From contig NZ_FONY01000014.1 of assembly GCF_900113045.1 (NCBI RefSeq), forward strand, positions 61,164-125,163: a stretch of DNA of 64,000 bases, written 5' to 3'. The notes below the pieces were generated by a model. That model worked only from the letters and a program-made list of their open reading frames with translations, had not been told where the DNA came from and did no database searches. Shown here one piece after another: positions 8,116 through 17,429 of the stretch (positions are counted from its first letter, which is position 1; each line of letters begins with the position of its first letter). This DNA comes from Thermoflexibacter ruber. GTDB taxonomy: Bacteria; Bacteroidota; Bacteroidia; Cytophagales; Thermoflexibacteraceae. The position numbers and the translations under genes were made by a program.

Positions 8116-10935
8116 ATGTATAGTACAAAATTACTTTCATTTTTTGCTGCTTTATGTTTGTCTTTTGTTTTATTTTTTTCTTCTATGCCTATGAATGCAC
8201 AGGCACAGACAGGAAGTATTAAAGGGGTCATCAAAGATAAAGTAAGTAATGAACCTGTTATAGGGGCAAACGTTGCTATTAAAAATTCATCTCAGGGAGC
8301 TTCTACAGATTTAGATGGGGCATTTTTAATTACAAAAGTTACAGAAGGTTCTTACACCCTTGTAATATCAAGCATAGGTTATAAACCTTTGGAAATCACT
8401 GATATAAAAGTTGAAGCAGGAAAAATAGCTGTTATTGAAACTTCTATAGAAGAGGACATAAAAGGATTGGAGGCAGTAGTAGTAACTGCACAGAGGGAAA
8501 CTAATACGGTTGTTTCTTTGATTAAAGACATAAAAATAGCCGAGCAGGTGGTAGTGGGTATTTCAAGTGAGCAAATCTCCAAGACTCAAGACCGAGATGC
8601 AGCGCAGGTAGTAAAGCGTGTTCCGGGCGTATCAATTATTGGAGATAGATTCATTATGGTACGTGGCTTAGCGGAGAGATACAATGCTGTGATGTTAAAT
8701 GATATATTAACACCAAGTTCAGAAGTAGATTCTCGAGCTTTTTCTTTTGATGCCGTTCCAAGTGGGGCTATCAATAGAATCATGATATTCAAATCGCCTG
8801 CTGCAGAGCTTCCCGGAGATTTCTCAGGAGGTGTAGTAAAAATCTATACAAAAGAAGCCTCAGCTGACAATTTTACAGAGATAGGCTTCTCTACGGGTAT
8901 TCGTGGTGCTACTACTTTTACCAACCAAGCACAATATAAGGGTAGTAGTACGGACTTTTTAGGATTCGACAGGAGTACTCGACCTTTGCCTGCATCTTTT
9001 CCAAGTTTCCTTTCTGGTGGTTTTGTAGAAAGAGCGCAAGCGGCTAATCAATTACCAAATAATTGGGTAGCAAACTCGAGCAATGTTTCTCCAGATGTAA
9101 GGTTATCTTTGAATCTTACGCGTAATTTAGGTAAGTTTAGTAATTTTACTGCGATAAGCTACAGCAATACCAATCAATATGCAAAAGTTGATTTTGACCG
9201 TTTTAATGATTTTGATTTATCTACTCAGAAAAGCGACCCTTTCTTTAAATACCAAGATGACCAATTTACCAATAATGTAAGAATAGGTGTCCTGCACAAC
9301 TGGTCTTGGAAAGTAAATGACCGCACAAGGATAGATTTCCGTAACTTATTTAATCAAATAGGAATGTCTCAAACAGTAGTGCGTGAAGGGACACGTTTTA
9401 CTGAAGGGGTAGATTCTCGTGCTTATTCTTTTAGGTATGAATCTCGCAGTATTTATTCTGGTCAGTTTACAGGAAGACACAGTTTTGGGGAAGATGATAA
9501 AGCAGTATTGACATGGCAGGCAGGCTTCGGCTATACCAACCGTCAAGAACCAGACTGGAGAAGATTCCGTACTCAGCGTGCTCAAAACTCCTCAGAGGCT
9601 TATCAAGTAGTTATTCCGCCGGGTCCTACTACTTTTGATGCGGCTCGTTTCTATTCCAATTTGAATGAAACAGTACTTACTGCATCGGCAGGTTATGAGA
9701 AAAAGTTTCAATTGGGGAAGAATGATGCCTTAGTGAGCAAATTGCGAGGGGGATTTTATCTGGAAAGGAAAGACAGAGATTTCAGCGCAAGATGGATGTC
9801 TTATGTAGGTACGCCTACTTTAGATGGTCGTATTCTTACTTCACCGCTTGACCAAATTTTTAGTAGTGCTAATGTAAATGGTACTACAGGTTTTACGATG
9901 AGCGAAGGTACTAAACCTAATGATAGATACGAAGCAAATATGACATTGGCGGCAGCGTACTTAGGAGCTTCTATTCCTCTAAGTAAAGAATTTACAGCGA
10001 GTATAGGATTAAGGGGGGAATTTAGCCAACAGGTGATGAATACCCGTAGTTTTGGTGGTGCGCCTCAGAATGCAGATTTATTACTTTTGCAACCACTTCC
10101 TTCTGTAAATCTATCTTATAACTTTTCAGAGAAATCTCTAATCCGTGCCTCTTATGGTATGACGTTAAACCGACCTGAATTTAGAGAGCTTTCTCCATTT
10201 TTATTTTATGATTTCAACTTTGACGTAAGCTACGTAGGAAATCCAAACTTGAAAAATGCTACAGTGCAAAATATAGACTTACGCTGGGAATTGTATCCGT
10301 CAGCAAGCGAAGTCTTTAATATTGGCGTTTTCTATAAAGACTTTACGAATCCTGTAGAAATAAAAAGTATTATTACAGGTTCTGCACGTACTTTTGAGTT
10401 TGTCAATGCTCCTAAAGCGAGAAATTTTGGTATAGAAGCAGAAGCTCGTAAGTCTTTGTACTTCTTAGCACCCACAAGTAAATACTTACAAAATATGTTC
10501 TTGGTAGCCAATGCTTCTTTGATTCAGAGCCGTGTAGATTTTGGAGCATTAGCTACTGCTCAGGATAGAACCCGACCTATGATGAACCAATCTCCTTATT
10601 TGGTTAATGTGGGTTTTTTCTACACCAATGATGATACTAATTTCCAATGGAATATTCTATACAATGTATTCGGACCAAGACTATTTGTGGTAGGGGATAT
10701 ACAAGCACAATCAATCTACGAGATGCCTCGTAATGTCATAGATATTTCTTTCACTAAGGGTATAGGAAAGAAATTTGAAATCAAAGGCGGTATTCAAGAC
10801 CTGCTTAATGCTAAATACTTCATGGTACAAGATTCTAATTTAGATGGTAAAATCACTGGGGTAGATGAGCAAGTGCTTGGCTTCCGCAGAGGCTCGTATT
10901 TTACCATTGGTATTAATTATAAAGTTTCTAAATAA
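8116..10935 (+). CDS. TonB-dependent outer-membrane receptor with carboxypeptidase-regulatory-like domain
   Basis: A 939-residue outer-membrane channel powered by TonB/ExbBD. Residues 1-30 are a signal peptide ending NAQAQ. Residues about 32-120 are a CarboxypepD_reg-like Ig fold (GSIKGVIKDKVSNEPVIGANV to LEAVVVTAQRE). The plug domain includes VVKRVPGVSI, MVRGLAERYNAVMLNDI, FSFDAVPSGAINRIMIFKSPAAELPGDFSGGVV, wording shared with the Xanthomonas/Caulobacter-type TonB receptor group rather than SusC. The last ~700 residues form the beta-barrel, ending with an aromatic strand (YFTIGINYKV). The next gene, 103 bp on, is a beta-helix lipoprotein that is probably its surface partner. The ligand is unknown; there is no SusD partner. 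Confidence 0.92.
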   Translation: MYSTKLLSFFAALCLSFVLFFSSMPMNAQAQTGSIKGVIKDKVSNEPVIGANVAIKNSSQGASTDLDGAFLITKVTEGSYTLVISSIGYKPLEITDIKVEAGKIAVIETSIEEDIKGLEAVVVTAQRETNTVVSLIKDIKIAEQVVVGISSEQISKTQDRDAAQVVKRVPGVSIIGDRFIMVRGLAERYNAVMLNDILTPSSEVDSRAFSFDAVPSGAINRIMIFKSPAAELPGDFSGGVVKIYTKEASADNFTEIGFSTGIRGATTFTNQAQYKGSSTDFLGFDRSTRPLPASFPSFLSGGFVERAQAANQLPNNWVANSSNVSPDVRLSLNLTRNLGKFSNFTAISYSNTNQYAKVDFDRFNDFDLSTQKSDPFFKYQDDQFTNNVRIGVLHNWSWKVNDRTRIDFRNLFNQIGMSQTVVREGTRFTEGVDSRAYSFRYESRSIYSGQFTGRHSFGEDDKAVLTWQAGFGYTNRQEPDWRRFRTQRAQNSSEAYQVVIPPGPTTFDAARFYSNLNETVLTASAGYEKKFQLGKNDALVSKLRGGFYLERKDRDFSARWMSYVGTPTLDGRILTSPLDQIFSSANVNGTTGFTMSEGTKPNDRYEANMTLAAAYLGASIPLSKEFTASIGLRGEFSQQVMNTRSFGGAPQNADLLLLQPLPSVNLSYNFSEKSLIRASYGMTLNRPEFRELSPFLFYDFNFDVSYVGNPNLKNATVQNIDLRWELYPSASEVFNIGVFYKDFTNPVEIKSIITGSARTFEFVNAPKARNFGIEAEARKSLYFLAPTSKYLQNMFLVANASLIQSRVDFGALATAQDRTRPMMNQSPYLVNVGFFYTNDDTNFQWNILYNVFGPRLFVVGDIQAQSIYEMPRNVIDISFTKGIGKKFEIKGGIQDLLNAKYFMVQDSNLDGKITGVDEQVLGFRRGSYFTIGINYKVSK

Positions 10936-11038
10936 TACTTCTGAGCTTAATTCGATGTCCATAAGCCAGCAAAGTATTTGACAAACGGTATTTTATCAAC
11001 ATAAAATCAAATTTTCAAAACTTTAAATTTTATTTATA

Positions 11039-12397
11039 ATGAAACATTTAAGCAAAATTCTTTTGTTGTTAGTTCTTGCAGTAGCAACACTTTCTTGTAA
11101 AAAAGAATCAAAAGAAGAACCTTCCGGACCTACTGACGCACAAGGTAGAGTAATTATCTCTGGTAATATCACAGCGAACAGGACTTTATTTGCAAGGGAA
11201 AAGTACATTTTACAAGGATTTGTCAATGTAAAAGCAGGTGCAACTTTGACTATAGAACCCGGTACCATAATCTTTGGAGATAAGCAAACTACAGGTACTT
11301 TGATAGTAGAACGTGGCGGTAGAATAGAAGCTAACGGCTCAGTGGATAGACCTATTGTATTTACTTCTGCTCAACCCAAAGGACAAAGAAACTATGGTGA
11401 TTGGGGTGGAATAGTGATTCTTGGAGATGCCCCTACCAATAAACCTACTGATACCCAAGTAGAAGGCGTACCTTTCCCTTATGGAGGCACGAATGCCAAT
11501 TCTAATTCTGGCACATTAAGATATGTACGTATAGAATTCTCAGGAGTGGCTATTACTCCTAATAATGAGATTAATGGATTGACTTTGGGAGGTGTAGGAG
11601 CTGGAACAAAAATTGAATATATCCAAGTTTCTTATTGCGGAGATGATTCTTATGAATGGTTTGGAGGCAATGTAGATGCAAAATATTTGATTGCTTTCAG
11701 AGGTTGGGATGATGACTTTGACTGCGATTTTGGTTTCTCCGGGAAAGTGCAATATGGTGTGTCTTTCCGTGACCCTGTAATTAACGACCAATCTGCTTCT
11801 AACGGCTTTGAGGTGGACAACGATGCACAAGGTACTACAGCAACCCCTCTTACATCTGCTACCTTCTCAAATATCACTATTGTAGGTCCTTATGGACGTC
11901 CAGGCGTTACAGCATTCGGCAATGATGCTCAGTGGGGCAGAGCAATGCATCTTCGCAGAAATTCTGCCATGACAATCGTGAACTCTTTGTTCATGGGCTT
12001 CAAAGAAGGTTTGCGTTTAGATGGTACTACTACTTTGGCAAACTATACAGCAAACACAGGTCAATTGAATAATAATATTGTAGCAGGTATGACTGTAGGG
12101 GCTGTAACAGGTGCTGGTGGTGTAACTACTCCTCAAGCTACTGAATACTGGAATAGACAAGGTGGAAATAACAGCATCTTAGCCGATTATTCTACTTTAG
12201 GATTGAATACTAATATCTTCAATCTTACAGCTCCTAATTTTTTGCCAAGTGCAGGTTCTCCTTTACTAAGTGGTGCAGCTTTCCCCGGTAAAGCTGCTGA
12301 TGCCTTCTTTGATAAAGTGCAGTTCAGAGGTGCTTTTGGTAGTGCTAATTGGGCACAGGGTTGGACAAACTTTGACCCTCAAAATGCAGATTATTAA
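11039..12397 (+). CDS. Lipoprotein with right-handed beta-helix, partner of the TonB receptor
   Basis: A 452-residue predicted lipoprotein with signal peptide and lipobox LATLSC-like end (VATLSC, Cys about 20) followed by a charged linker KKESKEEPSG. The body has beta-helix wording: GATLTIEPGTIIFGDKQTTGTLIVERGGRIEANG, then RPIVFTSAQ and GDWGGIVILGDAPTN. Proteins like this are widespread in Bacteroidota next to TonB receptors and are often labelled 'multidrug transporter' in databases, which nothing in the sequence supports. The Cys-x-linker suggests anchoring in the outer membrane. The biochemical role is unknown; the tandem arrangement suggests ligand capture or processing for the upstream channel. 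Confidence 0.72.
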   Translation: MKHLSKILLLLVLAVATLSCKKESKEEPSGPTDAQGRVIISGNITANRTLFAREKYILQGFVNVKAGATLTIEPGTIIFGDKQTTGTLIVERGGRIEANGSVDRPIVFTSAQPKGQRNYGDWGGIVILGDAPTNKPTDTQVEGVPFPYGGTNANSNSGTLRYVRIEFSGVAITPNNEINGLTLGGVGAGTKIEYIQVSYCGDDSYEWFGGNVDAKYLIAFRGWDDDFDCDFGFSGKVQYGVSFRDPVINDQSASNGFEVDNDAQGTTATPLTSATFSNITIVGPYGRPGVTAFGNDAQWGRAMHLRRNSAMTIVNSLFMGFKEGLRLDGTTTLANYTANTGQLNNNIVAGMTVGAVTGAGGVTTPQATEYWNRQGGNNSILADYSTLGLNTNIFNLTAPNFLPSAGSPLLSGAAFPGKAADAFFDKVQFRGAFGSANWAQGWTNFDPQNADY

Positions 12398-12433
12398 TAT
12401 TTGTACTATACATATATAACTTTATTTTTTCAA

Positions 12434-12475
12434 ATAGCCTTATTGATTTTCAGTAAGGTTATTTTTATTTTATTA
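12434..12475 (+). terminator. Terminator after the beta-helix lipoprotein gene
   Basis: ATAGCCTTATTG pairs with CAGTAAGGTTAT with two mismatches around a short ATTTT loop, followed by a T-rich tract (TTTTATTTTATT). It ends the receptor/lipoprotein unit. Confidence 0.7.
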
Positions 12476-12481
12476 TTTTTG
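12474..12481 (+). promoter_or_regulatory. Possible -7 element for the E1 fusion gene
   Basis: TATTTTTG fits TAnnTTTG and lies 67 bp before the ATG at 12549, directly after the preceding terminator. The -33 element is not evident. Confidence 0.35.
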
Positions 12482-12548
12482 CAAAAGAAAAGCTCATTAG
12501 AATTGCATTTTACTTAATTAAACTTTTGAAAATCAGAGTACTACCGAA

Positions 12549-14981
12549 ATGACAGATATACAAGCCTTAACCAATACATACACGACTACTTTTACAAAAG
12601 AGGAAATTCTGAACGATTATCGTATTGCTTGGGAAAGCCGATATGCAAGTTTGGCTGGCCGCAAAGAAGTTTTTGCGGGCAAAGCAAAGTTTGGCATTTT
12701 TGGGGACGGAAAAGAACTTGCCCAAATTGCGATGGCAAAAGCCTTCAAGAAAGGAGATTGGCGTTCAGGCTATTACCGCGACCAGACATTCATGTTTGCC
12801 ATTGGCGAGCTTACCATAGAGCAGTATTTTGCCCAACTATATGCCCACCCCGACCTCGAGGCAGACCCCGCTACGGCAGGTAGGTGCATGAATGCCCACT
12901 TTGTTACTCGGAGCATTGATGAAAATGGAGAGTGGAATAAACTTAGTCAAATGTATAACTCTGCTGCCGATGTTTCCTGTACCGCAGGGCAAATGCCAAG
13001 ATTGGTAGGGCTGGCTTGGGCATCTAAACTTTATCGTGAAAATCCTGATTTGCACCCATTTACCAATTTTTCCAATAAAGGTAATGAAGTAGCTTTTGGT
13101 ACGATTGGTAATGCTTCTACTTCTGAGGGGCATTTTTGGGAAGCCATTAATGCGGCGGGAGTTTTACAAATCCCTATGTTAGTAGCTATTTGGGACGATG
13201 GCTATGGTATTTCCGTAGGACAAGAATACCACACCACCAAAGGAGATTTATACAAAGTTTTGCAAGGCTTTCAAAGGACAGACGAAGAGAAGGGTATAGA
13301 ACTTTTCCAAGTCAAAGGCTGGGACTATGAAGCCCTTTGTAGTACATTCAAGTATGCCGCTGATATTTGCCGCAATGAACATGTCCCTGCTGTTATTCAT
13401 GTGTGCGAAATGACTCAACCGCAAGGACACTCTACTTCTGGTTCGCATGAGCGGTATAAGTCTAAAGAAAGGTTAAGATGGGAGGAAGAGTTTGATTGCT
13501 TGAAAAAGTTTGAGGAATGGATATTGAAAAATGGCATTGCAAAAGCATCAGAACTTCAAGAGATTAACCAAAGTGCCAAACTTAAAGTAAATAATGCCAA
13601 ACTCAATGCTTGGCGTGCTTTCGTAGATTCTATGAAAGCCGACTACCAAGAGGCTTTAAGGCTGATAGAAGAAGCTATGTTAGCTCTTCCTGCTCAGAAA
13701 GTAGCACAAAAAAACCAGCTAACCCAAGTAAGAGAAACACTACAAAAAACCTTGAATCCTTTGTACTCTGACGCTTTCAAAGCAATAAAAAAAGCTTTAA
13801 GAATTTTGCGCTTTGAAGAGAAAAATATAAAAATAGGTTTGCAAAATTGGCTTACCAAAGCAAAGCAAGAAAATGAGGAGCGTTTTAATTCGCATCTGTA
13901 TAGCCAATCGGCTTACTCTGCCTTGAAAGTCAAGGAAGTAAAACCTATTTATGAGGAAGATAGTCGTTTAGCAGACGGGCGAGAGGTTTTGCAAGCTAAC
14001 TTTGATGCTATTTTTGCCAAAAATCCGCAAGTCATTGCTTTTGGAGAAGACGTAGGCAAGATAGGCGATGTAAACCAAGCATTTGCAGGTTTGCAAGCCA
14101 AATACGGAGAAATCAGAATTTCAGATACCAGCATTAGAGAACTGACCATCATAGGGCAGGGCATAGGAACGGCGATGCGTGGGCTGCGTCCTATTGCAGA
14201 GATTCAATACTTAGACTATATCTACTACGGCTTACAACCCTTAGCTGATGATGTTTCCTGCCTCCAATATCGTACCAAAGGTGGTCAGAAAGCTCCTATC
14301 ATTGTTCGCAGTAGAGGACACCGTTTGGAAGGCATTTGGCATTCTGGCTCACCAATTGGTATGCTCTTACATTCTCTAAGAGGTATGCACTTGCTTGTAC
14401 CAAGGAACATGACTCAAGCAGCAGGGTTTTACAATACACTTTTGCAATCTGATGAGCCTGCTTTGGTAATAGAATGTTTGAACGGATATCGATTAAAAGA
14501 AAGAATACCTAAAAATTTAGGAGAGTTTACTGTACCTTTGGGTATTCCTGAGATTATCAAAGAAGGAAAAGATGTTACTATTGTAACTTATGGTTCTATG
14601 TGCAGAATCGTTATGGAAGCGGCAGAGCAGTTGAACGAAATAGGGATTTCTTGTGAAGTAATTGATGTGCAGACGCTTTTACCTTTTGACATACATCATG
14701 CTATCGTCAAATCGATACAAAAGACTAACAGGGTAATTTTTGCAGATGAAGACGTACCCGGTGGGGCAACGGCTTATATGATGCAGCAAGTACTCCAAGA
14801 ACAAGATGCCTATAAATATTTGGATTCTAAGCCAATATGCGTAACTGCCAAAGCACACCGCCCTCCTTATGGTAGTGATGGAGATTATTTTTCCAAGCCT
14901 AATCCAGAGGACATCGTAGATGCAGTGTATGCACTTATATCAGAAACTAATCCTCAGCAGTATCCTGAGTTGTACGAGTAA
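12549..14981 (+). CDS. Fused E1 alpha/beta subunit of a branched-chain-type 2-oxoacid dehydrogenase
   Basis: An 810-residue thiamine-pyrophosphate enzyme in which the alpha and beta E1 subunits are one chain. It would decarboxylate 2-oxoacids and pass the acyl group to lipoyl-E2. Alpha part, residues about 20-330: FGDGKELAQIAMAKAFKKGDWRSGYYRD, then the TPP-binding region GNASTSEGHFWEAINAAGV and WDDGYGISV. A charged helical linker (about 340-470) joins it to the beta part: REVLQANFDAIFAKNPQVIAFGEDVG, SDTSIRELTIIGQGIGTAMRG, PIAEIQYLDYIYYGLQPLADD and a transketolase C-terminal fold with VTYGSMCRIVMEAAEQL. Fused E1 of this form is known in Bacteroidota and usually assigned to the branched-chain (2-oxoisovalerate) complex, but pyruvate cannot be excluded. 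No E2/E3 gene is adjacent. Transcribed alone. Confidence 0.9.
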   Translation: MTDIQALTNTYTTTFTKEEILNDYRIAWESRYASLAGRKEVFAGKAKFGIFGDGKELAQIAMAKAFKKGDWRSGYYRDQTFMFAIGELTIEQYFAQLYAHPDLEADPATAGRCMNAHFVTRSIDENGEWNKLSQMYNSAADVSCTAGQMPRLVGLAWASKLYRENPDLHPFTNFSNKGNEVAFGTIGNASTSEGHFWEAINAAGVLQIPMLVAIWDDGYGISVGQEYHTTKGDLYKVLQGFQRTDEEKGIELFQVKGWDYEALCSTFKYAADICRNEHVPAVIHVCEMTQPQGHSTSGSHERYKSKERLRWEEEFDCLKKFEEWILKNGIAKASELQEINQSAKLKVNNAKLNAWRAFVDSMKADYQEALRLIEEAMLALPAQKVAQKNQLTQVRETLQKTLNPLYSDAFKAIKKALRILRFEEKNIKIGLQNWLTKAKQENEERFNSHLYSQSAYSALKVKEVKPIYEEDSRLADGREVLQANFDAIFAKNPQVIAFGEDVGKIGDVNQAFAGLQAKYGEIRISDTSIRELTIIGQGIGTAMRGLRPIAEIQYLDYIYYGLQPLADDVSCLQYRTKGGQKAPIIVRSRGHRLEGIWHSGSPIGMLLHSLRGMHLLVPRNMTQAAGFYNTLLQSDEPALVIECLNGYRLKERIPKNLGEFTVPLGIPEIIKEGKDVTIVTYGSMCRIVMEAAEQLNEIGISCEVIDVQTLLPFDIHHAIVKSIQKTNRVIFADEDVPGGATAYMMQQVLQEQDAYKYLDSKPICVTAKAHRPPYGSDGDYFSKPNPEDIVDAVYALISETNPQQYPELYE

Positions 14982-15013
14982 GTAAAAGTTTTATCAAAAG
15001 TGATACATCGCGC

Positions 15014-15095
15014 ACACTTGACAGGTTTCATAAATCTGTCAAGTGTAAAAGATTGGTAATGATGATTTTTTACTCAAATAAATTCATAAACTAAT
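15014..15095 (+). repeat. Hairpin-plus-tail repeat, copy 1
   Basis: ACACTTGACAGGTTT and AAATCTGTCAAGTGT form a 15-bp stem (one G-T pair) with a 3-nt loop. A tail follows that reads AAAGATTGGTAATGATGA, then TTTTTTACTCAAATAAA and AAACTAAT. Copy 2 at 46790-46871 has a different loop but the same stem core and the same tail. Each copy starts shortly after a stop codon (33 bp here), so it may act as a terminator as well as being a dispersed element. Confidence 0.65.
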
Positions 15096-15150
15096 CTTGT
15101 TTGGGTATCATCATTCAATCATTGATAATTTCAAAAAGCAAGCGATTATA

Positions 15151-15564
15151 TCATTTTTTTCTTTCCCAGACGATTTTGACTTTTTTTCCCGCTTTAGTCA
15201 AGGCACTACCTACAAGCGTATTATTGTCTTGGAGGGTAAGTTCATAGGCTACCCAGCTATCACCAGCATTGTATTTTAAGTCTTTGATAATCAGTTTTAC
15301 TTTAAGTATTTTATCGTAAAAGGATATTTTTTCAAAAAAATAATTGTTGCGGGAAGGGCATAGTATCGCCAAGCTACCTTTTTGATTAGTAGAGATAACA
15401 TACTCATCGGAATAGTTTACATTGGTCTGTTCGCCTGCCCCCCAATTTTCTTTCCAACTCCCTACAATAGAAGATAAATCTGAATTATTTGGTTTGATTT
15501 TAACTAAGTTACAGCCAGAAGCAATAAGAATGAGAGCTAATAAAATAGTACTGCTAAATTTCAT
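15151..15564 (-). CDS. Small lipoprotein of unknown function
   Basis: A 137-residue predicted lipoprotein. The start is placed at ATG 15564, because the peptide then begins MKFSSTILLALILIASGC, a clean signal peptide and lipobox; the frame is open 14 codons further upstream but that extension has no signal character. The mature part (GSWKENWGAGEQ, then FYDKILKVKLIIKDLKY, LTLQDNNTLVGSA) resembles the small beta-barrel 'lipocalin-like' or DUF-type stress lipoproteins of Bacteroidota, without a match I can name. It lies 96 bp downstream of the histidine kinase on the same strand and may share its transcript. Confidence 0.7.
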   Translation of the reverse strand: MKFSSTILLALILIASGCNLVKIKPNNSDLSSIVGSWKENWGAGEQTNVNYSDEYVISTNQKGSLAILCPSRNNYFFEKISFYDKILKVKLIIKDLKYNAGDSWVAYELTLQDNNTLVGSALTKAGKKVKIVWERKK

Positions 15565-15660
15565 ATTCAATAGATTATTGTTTACAATAGATTCATCTTT
15601 TAGCAATATATCAAAGCATTTTTTGCTTTTCCAAGAAGTGTTAATATTTTAACAAATTGC

Positions 15661-17046
15661 TTAGGCGTACTTTTTAAGGGTAAAATAAAATTTACTGCCT
15701 TTGCCTACTTCACTTTCTACCCAAATCTGTCCTTGATTAGTTTCTACCGATTCTTTGACCAACCAAAGTCCCAAACCTACGCCTCGTTCTCCTCCTGTTC
15801 CTTTTTGACTGTGAATGATATTTTTTTGAAATAATTGACTTACCTGCTCCTTGCTCATGCCTATACCAGTGTCTTGCACACAAACAATTACTTTTGTTTC
15901 TGTTTCTTTGGCGGAGATAGTGATTTCCCCGTAATTAGGTGTAAACTTAATGGCATTGCTAAGCAAGTTTCTCAATACTAATCTAAGATGATTTTTATCT
16001 GCATAAATAAGAATGTCCGAATCAATATCGTTTTTAAGTCTTAGTTGTTTTCCTTTTGCCAATTCGCTAAAAAGAGCTATTTTCTCATCTATCAATTCCT
16101 TGATATTTAGGTGAATAAAGTTTAGTTCAATACCTTTGATTTGGGCTTGCGACCATTCCAAGAGAGTTTCTAACATTGTGTAAATATTGTCTATATTTTT
16201 TTTTAACTCTTCTGAAAAGGCAGTAAACTCTTCCGAAGATAGACTTCCTTCATTAATAAAATCAACAAAGGATTTCAAGCCCCCAATGGGTGTGCGCAAG
16301 TCATGTCCGATGATAGAGAATAGTTTATCTTTGGTCTGGTTTAGCCTTATGAGTTCTGATTTCTGCTCCTCAAGCAGTTCGCTTTGGGTGAGCAGTTCAT
16401 TTTGTTGCTCTTGAAGTACTTGGTTTTTTTGCTCTATCTCTTTTTGATAGGTCAAATGCTCGGTGCGAAATAGATTGAGTACAAAAAATAGAAAAATAAA
16501 CAAAGTAATAATTCTTATATAAACTCCAGCCTCAATAATGTAGCCGAAGTTCTCCTTGTTTTTTAAGGCTATGTTGATGATGAGAGCAAGAAAGCAGACA
16601 AAGGCAAGTAAAAAAATAGGGAAAATGAATTTAGCTTGATTGAATAAAGCAAATATCCCTACAGCAAAGAGTAGAACAAACAACTCTCCCTCATACGGTT
16701 TGGCTGATTGAAAACCTACATAGGTATAAAATAAGAGGGCTACTATCAAGCCTAAGGCTCTTGACCAATTGTATAGTCTAAGATGGTTAAGGTAGAGTAC
16801 GAGCAGAAAGGTAGTAATGAGAATAAAGTTTAGGTAGTAAAAAGGGTCTGTTTCTGTGATTTTTTTCTCAGAAGGGTTTATCAAATACAAGGCTATCATA
16901 TAGAGAGAAGTACCAAAACCTCCTACCCATGCTAACCCATTAAGCAAGTGAATTTTTTTTCTTTCTGCAAAAGACAGCGAATCTACAATTCCTATATTAA
17001 TGCCTCTTCCCCAAAAATCCTTAATGTATTTGAAAAACTGAAACAT
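15661..17046 (-). CDS. Membrane sensor histidine kinase (orphan)
   Basis: A 461-residue inner-membrane signalling kinase. Residues about 35-200 contain roughly six hydrophobic helices, a multi-pass sensor of unknown ligand. A coiled-coil linker (about 200-240, rich in E, Q, L: KNQVLQEQQNELLTQSELLEEQ) leads to the HisKA helix with the phospho-acceptor H248 in IGHDLRTPIGG. The ATPase domain has all boxes: N-box NHLRLVLRNLLSNAIKF, G1 DTGIGM, G2 GVGLGLWLV. No response regulator gene is adjacent, so its output partner is elsewhere. The tail LKKYA ends the chain with no receiver domain. Confidence 0.92.
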   Translation of the reverse strand: MFQFFKYIKDFWGRGINIGIVDSLSFAERKKIHLLNGLAWVGGFGTSLYMIALYLINPSEKKITETDPFYYLNFILITTFLLVLYLNHLRLYNWSRALGLIVALLFYTYVGFQSAKPYEGELFVLLFAVGIFALFNQAKFIFPIFLLAFVCFLALIINIALKNKENFGYIIEAGVYIRIITLFIFLFFVLNLFRTEHLTYQKEIEQKNQVLQEQQNELLTQSELLEEQKSELIRLNQTKDKLFSIIGHDLRTPIGGLKSFVDFINEGSLSSEEFTAFSEELKKNIDNIYTMLETLLEWSQAQIKGIELNFIHLNIKELIDEKIALFSELAKGKQLRLKNDIDSDILIYADKNHLRLVLRNLLSNAIKFTPNYGEITISAKETETKVIVCVQDTGIGMSKEQVSQLFQKNIIHSQKGTGGERGVGLGLWLVKESVETNQGQIWVESEVGKGSKFYFTLKKYA

Positions 17047-17063
17047 TCAGAATGAAATGGTTA

Positions 17064-17319
17064 GGTTCTCTGACATTTTCTGTGTAAAACTATGTAAGCG
17101 ATGGATTTTAGTCTGCCATTGACTAACACCGAAGGTGTGCCATTTTTGTAGAAAATAATAAATATACCCACATAAAACTGCGTAGCGGTGGCATATTTCA
17201 CGCCTACGGCGTTGCTGTATGTTGAGCTTACTCTTTTCTACAAAGATTATAGCCCTACGGGCTTAAAGTTACATGTAGTATTGTCCGTTTACTAACTCCA
17301 CAAAAAGTGTTATAGAACC
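17064..17319 (+). mobile_element. MITE-like dispersed element, copy 1
   Basis: A 256-bp non-coding element also present, inverted, at 46926-47165. The ends are inverted repeats: GGTTCTCTGACA at 17064 and, on the other strand, GGTTCTATAACACTTTTT reading in from 17319. Inside are four small palindromes with 3-nt centres: ACACC-GAA-GGTGT, CTGC-GTA-GCGG (one mismatch), ACGCC-TAC-GGCGT and GCCC-TAC-GGGC. Between them the two copies share long stretches such as GCGTAGCGGTGGCATATTTC. No transposase is encoded, so if mobile it would depend on one elsewhere. It fills most of the 383-bp gap between the histidine kinase and agmatine deiminase genes. A structured RNA is an alternative reading. Confidence 0.65.
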
Positions 17320-17429
17320 AATAGTTGAATAATAAAAAACATAGCAAATGCTTTCTTTAAAGAAAGAAAGACCTGCTAAGATAAAGAATAAAGCAAATAA
17401 AACGATTATTTTCTTAATAAAATAGAGTT

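Noticed and set aside
12625..13448. Small frames inside the E1 fusion gene on both strands
   Set aside because: They overlap a full-length conserved enzyme in another phase and carry no motif.
15097..15279. Plus-strand frame of 60 residues
   Set aside because: It overlaps the tail of the hairpin repeat and the lipoprotein gene; composition is low-complexity.
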